The translations under genes were made by a program, and so were the position numbers. Positions 37,760-46,338 of a stretch of DNA of 64,000 bases are shown piece by piece. The DNA is taken from NCBI RefSeq assembly GCF_007097485.1, contig NZ_VKDE01000015.1:107134-171133 (forward strand). The letters run 5' to 3'. Each line of letters opens with the position of its first letter. Within the stretch, counting starts at the first letter, position 1. The notes beneath the pieces were generated by a model. It was not told the DNA's origin. It did no database searches and saw only the letters and a program-made list of their open reading frames with translations. The DNA is from Carboxylicivirga sp. M1479. Its GTDB lineage: Bacteria; Bacteroidota; Bacteroidia; Bacteroidales; Marinilabiliaceae.

Positions 37760-37793
37760 AATCGTATGCTTTTTAATGATGTAAATCCTATTG

Positions 37794-38888
37794 CTACTCT
37801 CGCTGAGAGTCTAATTCGGTTGATTCTTCCTGAACGCCTTGCATGGATTGATTCAGGAACATGAGTGTTTTGTTGATGAGTTCAGCCCGGTCAAGACATA
37901 ATCCAACGATATTGGCAATCTTGGCTACATCTTCCAGTTCCCAAGTTGACAGGGCATCTGAAAGGTTCTTAATGATGGTTGCCTTTTGCTTTTCTTCCGG
38001 TGTTTGTGGAGAGCCTACTTCGCTAATCTCAACATTGGTTTCTGGGATGGATTGTGGTTCTTCTGAATGGTCTTCTACCAGACCTAAAGCTCCTTTAAGT
38101 TCCTCCGGTGATAAGCCAAATAGCTCTGCTGTTTTAGGACTATTGCTTAATATTTTTGTACCGATACCAGATACCACGCCTATGGCAACACGTTTCATCA
38201 GTTCGTTGGGAGCATAACCTGCCAGTCTTTGTTCCAAGTCTGTTTTCTCACGTTTCAACTCTTGGTTCTCATTATTGAATTGGTCACGTTCAACACGAAG
38301 CTCGGTATTCTCATTACTTAGCTTCTCATACTTCTCCTGAAGCATATTGTAACGTGTCTCAAACTTGAAGTCATCCAACTGCTTTTGGTAGCCTATTCGC
38401 TCAACTTCCTTGTTATTGCCGGATAATGCATTGAACAAACCAAACAAACCTTCAATATCATTTCTGGCATTTTCATCTTTTACCAGTCCCAATAAACCGC
38501 CAAGTCCTATGCTTGGAGTACTGTTCTCCTCATTCATCTTCTTTACTTCTTCTTTGACAAGAATCTGTATGTCTGCTTTTTCAATGGGTGGTTTTGGTGG
38601 GTTCATTAAGCCACTTACGTTAACTGTGTAGGTGTTTAATCTTCTTGCATTGGGGCTTTTGCCACCAAATACATAAACTTTCAATGTGCCGTGTGCTTGT
38701 TTTGCTTTCTCAACGGCATTTTCAATATCCTGATTAAAGGATGAAGTGCCGGAGGTTCTTGATGTCAATGCCGTTTCATCAACTCCGGTTAAAAGGTAAA
38801 TCTCGTAAGCGTAAGGGTATTTTTGCTGTTCCTCTGAACGCTTGATAAAATCGTATATGCTTTGTATTTGCTCTCTAAAGTCCAACAT
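37794..38888 (-). CDS. Coiled-coil structural-type protein
   Basis: 364 residues. The N-terminal part is globular (about 1-115), a Gly-rich piece GLGGLLGLVKDEN follows, then a long coiled coil at about 165-225 (ERDQFNNENQELKREKTDLE), a hydrophobic segment near 235-250 and an acidic C-terminus. No family is recognised. Its position inside the virion-type block suggests a scaffold or internal protein. Confidence 0.6.
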   Translation of the reverse strand: MLDFREQIQSIYDFIKRSEEQQKYPYAYEIYLLTGVDETALTSRTSGTSSFNQDIENAVEKAKQAHGTLKVYVFGGKSPNARRLNTYTVNVSGLMNPPKPPIEKADIQILVKEEVKKMNEENSTPSIGLGGLLGLVKDENARNDIEGLFGLFNALSGNNKEVERIGYQKQLDDFKFETRYNMLQEKYEKLSNENTELRVERDQFNNENQELKREKTDLEQRLAGYAPNELMKRVAIGVVSGIGTKILSNSPKTAELFGLSPEELKGALGLVEDHSEEPQSIPETNVEISEVGSPQTPEEKQKATIIKNLSDALSTWELEDVAKIANIVGLCLDRAELINKTLMFLNQSMQGVQEESTELDSQRE

Positions 38889-38895
38889 ATCATTA

Positions 38896-39252
38896 TTAAT
38901 TTCGGTGTGGGATAATCTTTACAAACTCCAAGCGGTAAGGCTTAAAGCTCTCTGTATTGGTTTTTATGTCGATGTAATCGGTAAAAACCTGATAGCGGTA
39001 TTCGTCCATGAACTCGTATTCTTCAGGTGTTGCTGTGAATACATTGTCGGAGCTTACCAGTTCCATTTCTTCGATGCTTCCGGGCAATCCTTTGGTGTTC
39101 AGAATCCACATATCATTCTTTAAATCCAATGTCTGGTTGGCTTCTGTAACACGAATGACCGTTGGTTTTAACTGGTAACTGTCAATGGTTCGCATTCCGG
39201 CAATACGGTCTTTAGCAATTGTATGTAATAACTCACTCGTGTTCATATTCAA
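38896..39252 (-). CDS. Small beta-rich protein of virion block
   Basis: 118 residues with many predicted strands (PTVIRVTEANQTLDLKND, YRLEFVKIIPHRN). It overlaps the upstream 258-residue gene by 20 bp. No family recognised; it could be a minor capsid or vertex protein. Confidence 0.55.
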   Translation of the reverse strand: MNMNTSELLHTIAKDRIAGMRTIDSYQLKPTVIRVTEANQTLDLKNDMWILNTKGLPGSIEEMELVSSDNVFTATPEEYEFMDEYRYQVFTDYIDIKTNTESFKPYRLEFVKIIPHRN

Positions 39253-40009
39253 TGTAAATTCTAAGGGTTAAAGTGTTGTTATCACTGTTCTTATTGCTCT
39301 TGAAAACCGTATGGATATTGCTATTCACTTCCAATGGCTCATGGAAAGGGATAATCTCTTTTATCATGTGACGTACCTTGCGATTGGCTGTCACCATGTA
39401 ATCACGAAGTAAGAAGCTGTTGCCGTTTACAAGCAGACTGATATTGCCACATTCATAAGGTTCCGGACGCTTGTATTCCTGTTTGATATGCAAAAACACA
39501 TCTTCACGTTTTTTATAGGCAAACATCAATGTATGTTGGGCAATCAAATCGGCGAATTCCAGATTGTTTAAGTATTTGCCCTTCTCATAAAGACCAACTT
39601 CACCATAGAGGTAATCTGTAAATTCGTTATTGAATGTATCGGTAATGTTTTGCTCCAGTTCTTCCTGTTCTAAATCTTTCAAGCAAGTGTACTTGATATT
39701 ATGACTTAATATCCGGGTGATTTCAGGTAGCATATCACTAACAAAATAAGCCCGGCTATCTTCCTCACTTGAACGTGTGCGTAAGTAGGAATAAAACAGG
39801 TCAACAATGCTATCCTGTTCCAGTAAATCGGTTATCAGGTGCTTTGGGAATGACAACAACTCGATTACATCCTCTAACTGACCATCCTGCTTTGCCGTAG
39901 CGTTTACAGCAATTCCGGTAATTAACTTACAAGATGCAGGTAGCAAGTCCTGAACGTTAATGTGACTATTGTCTTTCGATTGGTGGGATATAACAAAGTA
40001 TCGTTTCAT
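39233..40009 (-). CDS. Beta-rich protein, candidate capsid or vertex component
   Basis: 258 residues. The N-terminus is a strand (MKRYFVISHQSKD), then LPASCKLITGIAVNATAK, a helical middle, and a C-terminal strand series ending TLTLRIYIEYEHE. The strand-helix-strand layout resembles jelly-roll virion proteins. It lies in a series of three such proteins (with 40030-40410 and 40483-41328). No sequence family is recognised, so the capsid call is inference from position and strand content. Confidence 0.5.
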   Translation of the reverse strand: MKRYFVISHQSKDNSHINVQDLLPASCKLITGIAVNATAKQDGQLEDVIELLSFPKHLITDLLEQDSIVDLFYSYLRTRSSEEDSRAYFVSDMLPEITRILSHNIKYTCLKDLEQEELEQNITDTFNNEFTDYLYGEVGLYEKGKYLNNLEFADLIAQHTLMFAYKKREDVFLHIKQEYKRPEPYECGNISLLVNGNSFLLRDYMVTANRKVRHMIKEIIPFHEPLEVNSNIHTVFKSNKNSDNNTLTLRIYIEYEHE

Positions 40010-40029
40010 CTCGATGGGGGTGATAAATT

Positions 40030-40410
40030 TTACTTGTTTACTTCGGTTAACAGGTACACACGAACATCATAGCTATCGCTAACTGCAAGGTTTTCGCTGT
40101 TGTCTTTGTAGATAATTCGTACAGGGCTGTTCTTGGCTTTCTCATCCACCGGAAAGGCAACATCCTGAATGCTCATATCATCGTTGTGGTGTAATAGTGC
40201 CACTTCGGTATCATCCGGGATGATTTCCGTATCATCAATCCAAACCCTTAAAGTTGAACCCGGCAGAGCTTGTTGGTTCGACAAACGAAGAAAGATACCC
40301 TTGATACGGTCATGCTCTGTTTTGGTATTGCCGTTAAACTCGAAAGTCTGACCTTTCTTGACCTCAAACTTTACAACTTGTAGTTTCTTAATATTCTCTT
40401 GTGCTTCCAT
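40030..40410 (-). CDS. Small beta-rich protein, jelly-roll candidate
   Basis: 126 residues, nearly all beta: VVKFEVKKGQTFEFNGN, IKGIFLRLSNQQALPGSTLR, SYDVRVYLLTEV. The pattern of paired strands around LPGS and a short domain fits a single jelly-roll such as a penton or minor capsid protein. It follows the terminator after the 281-residue gene. No family recognised. Confidence 0.5.
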   Translation of the reverse strand: MEAQENIKKLQVVKFEVKKGQTFEFNGNTKTEHDRIKGIFLRLSNQQALPGSTLRVWIDDTEIIPDDTEVALLHHNDDMSIQDVAFPVDEKAKNSPVRIIYKDNSENLAVSDSYDVRVYLLTEVNK

Positions 40411-40432
40411 TCGTAATTAATTAGGAAAGAAA

Positions 40433-40465
40433 GGGAACGGCAGTAATACCGCCCCCTTTTCGATT
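40433..40465 (-). terminator. Terminator after the 281-residue capsid-candidate gene
   Basis: On the minus strand: GGGGGCGG-TATTA-CTGCCGTTCCC followed by TTTCTTT, a GC-rich stem just beyond the stop. It is the only strong terminator I find inside the structural block. Confidence 0.75.
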
Positions 40466-40482
40466 ATGAACAAACTCAGTTA

Positions 40483-41328
40483 CTATGCTTTCTCTGTGAT
40501 AGTACCCAGTAGTGTTACCTTAACGGCAGGATTAAACACCTTATCTCCGTTATTGATTGCTTTAGGCATGTTCAGCTTTGGCGTGATGTCCATTGATGGT
40601 TTTAACCATTTTGGATTCGCCAGTTTGTACTGGAACTTACGCTTGGTCGTATCGGTATCATCGAATACTGCACATGAGATTTCAGGCATGATTACCTTAG
40701 TTCCCAAGGTCATTTCAAACGTACCGTTCAGGATTTGCGGTGGTAACGCAAACTGACCAAAAGCAAAATCTGCCGGGTCAATATCTTCCTCAGAAGCTCC
40801 GTGAGCGTACTCCAGAACCACATCGGTTAAAAGGAAGTATTTACCACTATCCAACTGCGCACGATTCAGGTTGGTACGTCCTGATTTCTTATCGTCTGAT
40901 GCCTCCATCAAATCAATATCGGACTTGTCCTTGATGCTCTTTACCGTGTAGATAGCTGCATCAACAGTTTGCATTCGTGCATCTTTCAATGCCTTCTGAA
41001 TCTCAGGTGGCAATTGTTGTCTGCGAAGCTCAAACTGACCTTTAGAAGTCAGGTTCTTTGTAAGTCCGGTTTTAACGGCTGTACTTCTTGCACCTGCATT
41101 GTACGACCTGCGAACAGAACGTCTTCGGCTGCTACGTCTTCGACTTCTGCGAGCCCTTCTACGGCTGCGTCTGCGAGAACGACCTAAATCACCAATACCA
41201 TCAACGGCATCGTCTTGGTCTTCCTCTTTTTCTAATGCGTCCTCTTCTTTGTCAAGAACCGCTTCTTCTAAACCTTCAACCTCTTCCATTGAAGGATACA
41301 AATCATTTTGCTCATTAATTTCTGCCAT
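40483..41328 (-). CDS. Candidate major capsid protein with acidic and Arg/Ser-rich N-terminal arm
   Basis: 281 residues. The first 45 are acidic (MEEVEGLEEAVLDKEEDALE), then comes an arm of about 25 Arg/Ser residues (LGRSRRRSRRRARRSRRRSS), a short helical linker, and about 150 residues of mostly strands (ILNGTFEMTLGTKVIMPEIS ... PAVKVTLLGTITEKA). Basic arms facing nucleic acid and beta-rich bodies are usual in capsid proteins of non-tailed viruses. The gene ends at a strong terminator. The alternative is a DNA-condensing structural protein. No family is recognised. Confidence 0.5.
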   Translation of the reverse strand: MAEINEQNDLYPSMEEVEGLEEAVLDKEEDALEKEEDQDDAVDGIGDLGRSRRRSRRRARRSRRRSSRRRSVRRSYNAGARSTAVKTGLTKNLTSKGQFELRRQQLPPEIQKALKDARMQTVDAAIYTVKSIKDKSDIDLMEASDDKKSGRTNLNRAQLDSGKYFLLTDVVLEYAHGASEEDIDPADFAFGQFALPPQILNGTFEMTLGTKVIMPEISCAVFDDTDTTKRKFQYKLANPKWLKPSMDITPKLNMPKAINNGDKVFNPAVKVTLLGTITEKA

Positions 41329-41392
41329 GATTTTACTCTCTTTTGTGTTATTAAAAATTGATTAATTCAAATTGTATCAAACGCTGACGGAA

Positions 41393-42055
41393 CTAGGATT
41401 CCATCATATCGCCCGAAAAGATGTCATAGTCCATGCTGTCCGGGTCAAGGTTGGTAATTTTGCCAACTGCTTCTTCCTCGTCATCATCCGAACCAATTGG
41501 CTCATCTGACATGGAGAAGTCTTTAGCTGCGCTACCCATAGGTTCATCGCTCATGCTAAAATCACTTGCTGCACCAGAAACCGAAGCTTGGATTTCTCTT
41601 TCGATGTCAATATCTGCTGCCGGAAGAGCTTGAGTTACCGGATTCAATGCTTGTAGTCCATCGACTTCCTCGTAATCGGTGTATTCGTCACCCATTAAAC
41701 CTTCCAGTCCTTGAAGGATGGTTTTACCAGTCGCTTTTTTCACGATGGATTCCACACCTGCACCTGCTGCACCTACCAGACCAATTTTGATGTATTCATT
41801 TTTGGTGAACTGTGTAACAACCAAACTACCCATAGTAACCGCTGCCGGAACGATGTAGGTTTTCATGTCCGAACCTAGTAGTCCGCTTACCGTTGGACTC
41901 TTTTCAAGCTTTTTAAGTGCATACTTACCAACAGCAAACCCTGCTACGGCAGCAATAGGCTTGCCTATGTTGTTGGTGGCTTTCATAAAGTCAATCTTTG
42001 TGGCGGTTGACCTTGTTCTTGCACGAGTTTGACTCGTAGTTTTTTTAACTGCCAT
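41393..42055 (-). CDS. Membrane protein of virion block
   Basis: 220 residues: a basic Thr/Arg-rich start (KKTTSQTRARTRSTATK), hydrophobic segments at about 30-48 and 68-105 (GFAVGKYALKK, VPAAVTMGSLVVTQF), and an acidic C-terminal tail with a doubled motif FSMSDEPMGSAAKD / FSMSDEPIGSDDDE. No family is recognised. It is a likely component of a virion membrane. Confidence 0.55.
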   Translation of the reverse strand: MAVKKTTSQTRARTRSTATKIDFMKATNNIGKPIAAVAGFAVGKYALKKLEKSPTVSGLLGSDMKTYIVPAAVTMGSLVVTQFTKNEYIKIGLVGAAGAGVESIVKKATGKTILQGLEGLMGDEYTDYEEVDGLQALNPVTQALPAADIDIEREIQASVSGAASDFSMSDEPMGSAAKDFSMSDEPIGSDDDEEEAVGKITNLDPDSMDYDIFSGDMMES

Positions 42056-42087
42056 GTTTCTAATTTTTATTTATTGAATTGCATTTG

Positions 42088-44556
42088 TTATTGAAGCGAG
42101 ATGCTTCCCAATAATTTCTTCTCTGTGGATTTCTTAGGAGTTGACTTACTCTTTGGCTCATCATCCTTGCGGAACATGAAATAAGCTCCGGTTCCGATTA
42201 ATGCTGCCACACCAAGACCGATTCCAATTTTTGCCCCTTTGCTCATGCCTTTTTTCGGATTAACTGTGGCAGGTACACTTGCTGATTTCTGCATTGGCAC
42301 AACCGGGGTAATTGGAGTAGTTACTTGCGGAACACTAATATTCGTAGGACTGATGGGTGTCATTGGTGTCAATGGCTGCACCATATCCTGTGTGTTGTAT
42401 GATTGCGTATCCGTAGTTTGTGGAGCTGCTTGTCTGTTTGGAGCAACCTTGTTTTTGATTTTGGTAAAGATGTTCTTTACTGGTTTGAGCCAACTTTTGA
42501 TTTTTGCCAGAACTCCGGTAGCTGCACCAACCGATGCTGCGGTAGCAACTGCTCCCATTTGTCCCAGTTCTGCTAATTCACCAATGGATTCCAGACCTTG
42601 CAAATCGGCTAATAATCCATCCATGCCTTTTAATGAGAAGTCGGAACTCTTTTGTTTTGCACCTTTAAGAATGGCTTTTCTCAGGTTCTTTTCCTTTCCC
42701 TGTAATCCTTTAAAGAGCTTGCGAACTCGATTGTGTCGTTTCTTTAAATCCTTTAATTTCTTTGCATCAATATTGTGTTTAGCTGCAAGGTTATTCGATA
42801 AATAGGCGTATTGTAGTTTTTTGGCAATGCCAAACATATTCAGGCGTAAGGCTGCCAATAATCCATTACGAATGGCTATTGAAAGAGGATTAAAACGAAC
42901 AACTGCTTTAACCACTTTCTTGGCTACTTTACCGATTTTCTTGCCTACACGTTTAATGGCTCTCCAAAAGCGACCTCTGCGCTTTCTTCTGCCCAAACCA
43001 TCCATTTCATTTTCTAAATCGTCAAACTCCAGTAGCCCTTCAATGGCATCAATATCATATTTAATCAGTCCTTTTTCTGCGAGAGCTTCTTCAATTTCAG
43101 CCAGTTTATCCAGTACTTTTTCTCGCTGAGGAGTGTGCCAGAACTTAATGGCTTGGTCAAGCATACTAATGAACTGGTCAGGGTTTTGTATGTGAGCCAT
43201 CTTACCTTTATTCTCCTTGTTTTTAAGCAAGAAGTTTCTGGTTCGTTTCAGGTAATTTAATGTGGCTGCATCCGGGTCACCAAGTCCGTTGACCGTATCT
43301 TCAAAATCAATACCGAAAACAACGGCCATTAGGTCTGCATCATTATCATTTGCCATGCTTCCCCCGGCATAATCTATTCCCGATAAAGCATAGATGGGTA
43401 AACCCAATGAAGTAGAACCAGTCAATCCATCAATACCATGAACACCTGCAACCATCTGGAGTGGTGACATGTTAAAGTCAGACTTTTCAAAGCTGTATGG
43501 TTTCTGGTAATCGAATTTGGAAAGTACCGGGTCTATGATAATCTCATCTTCACTATCGCCAATGGCAGGAACAAAAACATAGATATGCTGAAAGTTCCTT
43601 TTACCATCGTATTTGGTAATTCTGAATTTAAATGGAATACCCAAACATTTAAGGATGGAACCCACAAAAATGCTGTAATCATCGCAATCAATACCGGATG
43701 ATGTTTTACCCTGTTGTTTGAACTTAATTTGTCCATCGAGCCAGCTTCGGGCAGGAGTACGGAGTTGTTCTGTTCCATTTTCATCTTTGTGGTATTGCAG
43801 GTAGGAGTAGGAAAAATCAAAGATGTTCCGGCAGGTACTTTTTAGCGAATCGCCTTGCAACATTTTAGCCAAGTCTTCAACTTCAAGGTAGTGTTCGGCA
43901 ACCAAGTCAATACAACTTTCAACGGTTTCCAGAACATTACCGTTCTTTACAAATACATCTTTGCCGGATGCTTTTTTTATGAGGTGGTTGTATTTGCGAC
44001 CGCCTTTTGTATTACGAGGGCCGGATACAATACCCAATTCTCCCAATGCTAATCCGCTCATATTATCGTCTATTAAATTTTGCGTAGTGGTAATCGTTTC
44101 CCCATTCACGCTGATGGTTAGCGCAAAGGTCATATCGGCTTTAAGCTGCTGCGTATTTTGAAGTGCAGCCATAGTCAAGCCTTTACCCATTAGATTCAGG
44201 TAAGGCACTTGAAATAAAATTTCCGGTTCTTGTGATTTGCCTGCCGGAATAGTCAGACCTTTAATATCGGGGGTGGAATAAGCGATTGCTGAACCTTTGT
44301 ATTTGGCTACAACTTGGTTAACAGCTATATTGATAGGAGCTAAGGTAGGATTGTAACAGCGGAGTTTTACAGCAAACTGAACCTCTTGAAAGTCCAGTTT
44401 ATGAATACGAAAACCAAGGAGTGCAAAGTTCATTTTTGCACCGGACAGGAGTTTCTTGCCTTTTTTAATCAGGTAAAAACCACCGCCAACGGCTGCTGCA
44501 ACTGCTAATGTGCCTAGTACTTTTTTCGTGCTTGCTTCCATAGTGGGAGCAAACAT
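42088..44556 (-). CDS. LEA14-like / transglutaminase-like structural fusion protein
   Basis: 822 residues. An N-terminal membrane span (about 12-28) and basic stop are followed by an LEA14-like beta-sandwich at 35-165 (FRIHKLDFQEVQFAVKLRCY). A transglutaminase-like domain at 190-365 has a Cys-His-Asp set visible in GIDCDDYSIFVGSILK, NFQHIYVFVP and EIIIDPVL. A strongly basic region with RRKRRGRFWRAIKRVGKK comes near 540, followed by helical segments, a Pro/Thr linker, and a second span near 780 before a basic tail. The three catalytic residues suggest an active protease or cross-linker, possibly for virion maturation or entry. Confidence 0.65.
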   Translation of the reverse strand: MFAPTMEASTKKVLGTLAVAAAVGGGFYLIKKGKKLLSGAKMNFALLGFRIHKLDFQEVQFAVKLRCYNPTLAPINIAVNQVVAKYKGSAIAYSTPDIKGLTIPAGKSQEPEILFQVPYLNLMGKGLTMAALQNTQQLKADMTFALTISVNGETITTTQNLIDDNMSGLALGELGIVSGPRNTKGGRKYNHLIKKASGKDVFVKNGNVLETVESCIDLVAEHYLEVEDLAKMLQGDSLKSTCRNIFDFSYSYLQYHKDENGTEQLRTPARSWLDGQIKFKQQGKTSSGIDCDDYSIFVGSILKCLGIPFKFRITKYDGKRNFQHIYVFVPAIGDSEDEIIIDPVLSKFDYQKPYSFEKSDFNMSPLQMVAGVHGIDGLTGSTSLGLPIYALSGIDYAGGSMANDNDADLMAVVFGIDFEDTVNGLGDPDAATLNYLKRTRNFLLKNKENKGKMAHIQNPDQFISMLDQAIKFWHTPQREKVLDKLAEIEEALAEKGLIKYDIDAIEGLLEFDDLENEMDGLGRRKRRGRFWRAIKRVGKKIGKVAKKVVKAVVRFNPLSIAIRNGLLAALRLNMFGIAKKLQYAYLSNNLAAKHNIDAKKLKDLKKRHNRVRKLFKGLQGKEKNLRKAILKGAKQKSSDFSLKGMDGLLADLQGLESIGELAELGQMGAVATAASVGAATGVLAKIKSWLKPVKNIFTKIKNKVAPNRQAAPQTTDTQSYNTQDMVQPLTPMTPISPTNISVPQVTTPITPVVPMQKSASVPATVNPKKGMSKGAKIGIGLGVAALIGTGAYFMFRKDDEPKSKSTPKKSTEKKLLGSISLQ

Positions 44557-44644
44557 ATTGTAGGCTTACCGGAAGGGTGATTGTCGATGAACGAAGGTAA
44601 ACGTACCTGCATTTTGATTATGCTACATTATTGAAGTTAAACCT

Positions 44645-44881
44645 CTACAGTAACTCAAATTCTTCCTGTGTTATGCAGAAATGGTCAAGAAGGATTAAAA
44701 ATTGCTTTCTGGTATAATAATGAAGCTTCTCTTTACGGCATGCAGCCTGTAATAGCTGATTTAATTGAGGTGTTGCTCTAATTTCTCTTCGTAAGGCTTG
44801 CATGGCTGAATTGGCATTGATGCTATCCGGGTATAATTTTGAAGCCACAGTTTGCTTTAGGTATGTTCTGCGTAGCTTCAT
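44645..44881 (-). CDS. DUF4248-like small protein
   Basis: 78 residues. RTYLKQTVASKLYPDSIN and the helical PQLNQLLQAACRKEK match the layout of the small DUF4248 family common in Bacteroidota mobile elements. Function is unknown. It is 88 bp upstream of the transglutaminase-like gene in the same direction, so it may be the first gene of the late block or a regulator of it. Confidence 0.6.
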   Translation of the reverse strand: MKLRRTYLKQTVASKLYPDSINANSAMQALRREIRATPQLNQLLQAACRKEKLHYYTRKQFLILLDHFCITQEEFELL

Positions 44882-45162
44882 GGTCTTGAAATTTGGTTGA
44901 AATTAATACCAGAACACATTCTCCAAGTAGATAAAAGCAGGTTGCTTAATCGCTTTAATACTGCTTTGACTTCCTTTTTAGTGCTTTTTTGAATAATTGA
45001 ACTGAATTCAAGTATATGTCGAGGATATATTACGTACTTTTTTAAGCATCCCCAATTTTGTAGGGTGCTTATTGAACTAATCGGACGAATGTGACAGGTA
45101 CAAGCAACAATAAGCCTATAATGAAGGCTTATTTGAAGGGTATATTTAAAAACATTGGGCAT
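44878..45162 (-). CDS. Doubtful small ORF upstream of DUF4248 gene
   Basis: 94 codons, overlapping the next gene by 4 bp (ATGA). Its composition (many Ile, Ser, Cys; LQISLHYRLIVACTCHIRPI) does not look like the neighbours and its start lies at the edge of a 43-bp direct repeat. It may simply be an untranslated leader. Called with low confidence. Confidence 0.2.
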   Translation of the reverse strand: MPNVFKYTLQISLHYRLIVACTCHIRPISSISTLQNWGCLKKYVIYPRHILEFSSIIQKSTKKEVKAVLKRLSNLLLSTWRMCSGINFNQISRP

Positions 45163-45205
45163 AATTTATTCAATTATACCCTTGATAGATAGTGTTGCTA
45201 AGATA
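45163..45205 (+). repeat. 43-bp direct repeat, left copy of cassette border
   Basis: Matches 47015-47057 at 41 of 43 positions, starting AATTTATTCAATTATACCC. It lies 17 bp beyond the stop of the 238-residue gene. The 16-bp inside it, ACCCTTGATAGATAGT, also occurs inverted at 58099-58114. Confidence 0.85.
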
Positions 45206-45221
45206 GAAAAAATGTCTTTGC

Positions 45222-45938
45222 TTAATAAATTACCTGACTACGAATTTTCCTAATTTCTTTCAAAGCATCTTGTGCATAGTTAAATTCGAAACACCATCGA
45301 TTACATTTTTTCTTGATATCTGGATCTACATAACGGTCAAAGTAATAAATCTGTTTATACATGGCATAGTTTTCATTAAAAATGTCAATGTATTCAACTA
45401 ATTTATCATTGTTAAACTCTTCCATAAGTAAATCAATGTGTGCTAAAATCTTTTCTTTGGGAGGATGATTATATGGTTGACTATTGATTTCCTTTAATTC
45501 ATCAGGAATCTTATAACGAGGACGTCTTTTTTTTCCTTGTTTTAAATCGTTAAGATATTTATGAAACTTATCCTTGTCATCTTCAAGCTCCATATACTTT
45601 CCTAAATTGATTTTTCGTGCTTTAAGTTCCTTATTAAGTTCAATCAAATCTTTTCTACTAAAAAAGTATTGTTGCCCACGGATATAGAAGTTCTTGAAAT
45701 TGAATTTTTCAATGATAAATCTTCCGGCGCGATAACCTGCCTTGCGAATAATTTTAGAAATATCATACTCAGGAATCCATTCACCTCTTTCTGTTTGTAA
45801 CTTACGAAACTCAGAAGCAGCTTTTTTTATAGCTTCTTTCGAGAATTGCTCTCGCTTTGGATAATCTTGACTACCTACAACTTTTGCCAATAGATATCGT
45901 AAGTGTTTGATTTCTGAATAAAGTTTATCTTCTTCCAT
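45222..45938 (-). CDS. Hypothetical protein of repeat-flanked cassette
   Basis: 238 residues, basic and helical. Residues 40-100 (YDISKIIRKAGYRAGRFIIE ... YFFSRKDLIELNKEL) could be a winged-helix DNA-binding domain; the C-terminal half has many aromatic residues. No family is recognised. It is divergent from the 222-residue gene, both lying between two 43-bp direct repeats. Confidence 0.55.
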   Translation of the reverse strand: MEEDKLYSEIKHLRYLLAKVVGSQDYPKREQFSKEAIKKAASEFRKLQTERGEWIPEYDISKIIRKAGYRAGRFIIEKFNFKNFYIRGQQYFFSRKDLIELNKELKARKINLGKYMELEDDKDKFHKYLNDLKQGKKRRPRYKIPDELKEINSQPYNHPPKEKILAHIDLLMEEFNNDKLVEYIDIFNENYAMYKQIYYFDRYVDPDIKKKCNRWCFEFNYAQDALKEIRKIRSQVIY

Positions 45939-46249
45939 AATCGTATTCTTTTAAAATAAAAGTTACGATTTTTGAGAATAACCAAAATGCTTGATAAAGA
46001 TTAAGTTCATACTAAATTTTCAGGTAGAATGAGTTCGCATTCAGCAATTTGATTGGATGCATTATCTGGCATCTTACACTTCCATGTCCCATTTATGTTA
46101 AAGCACTGTTCTTTTTACTTTTAAAATTTACATGAATTTGTTAGGAATGTTTTCCTGTAAATGAAGAAGGTGAAAATCATTCTTTAAAACTGCGGAAATA
46201 AACGCTAATAAATATCATTCCTACTTATTCTGAGAATAGATTCATTTCT

Positions 46250-46257
46250 TACTTTTG
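46250..46257 (+). promoter_or_regulatory. -7 element for the 222-residue cassette gene
   Basis: TACTTTTG fits TAnnTTTG and lies 82 bp before the ATG at 46339. The 400-bp divergent gap 45939-46338 shows no gene; any promoter for the leftward gene is not clear. Confidence 0.45.
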
Positions 46258-46338
46258 TAAATCAGGCTTTATTAAATTGTGGAATATTTCTTGAGGAATA
46301 AATCCCCTATCAGAAGGAACAATTATTAAATAGACATT

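Noticed and set aside
37799..38600. Long antisense ORFs on the + strand in the structural block
   Set aside because: They lie opposite genes with recognisable protein features and good overlaps, and have serine/phenylalanine-rich shadow composition.
25608..44556. Ordinary tailed prophage (Caudoviricetes)
   Set aside because: I could not find terminase large subunit, portal, HK97 capsid, tail tube, tape measure or baseplate motifs in any ORF of the block, although diverged versions cannot be excluded without profile searches.
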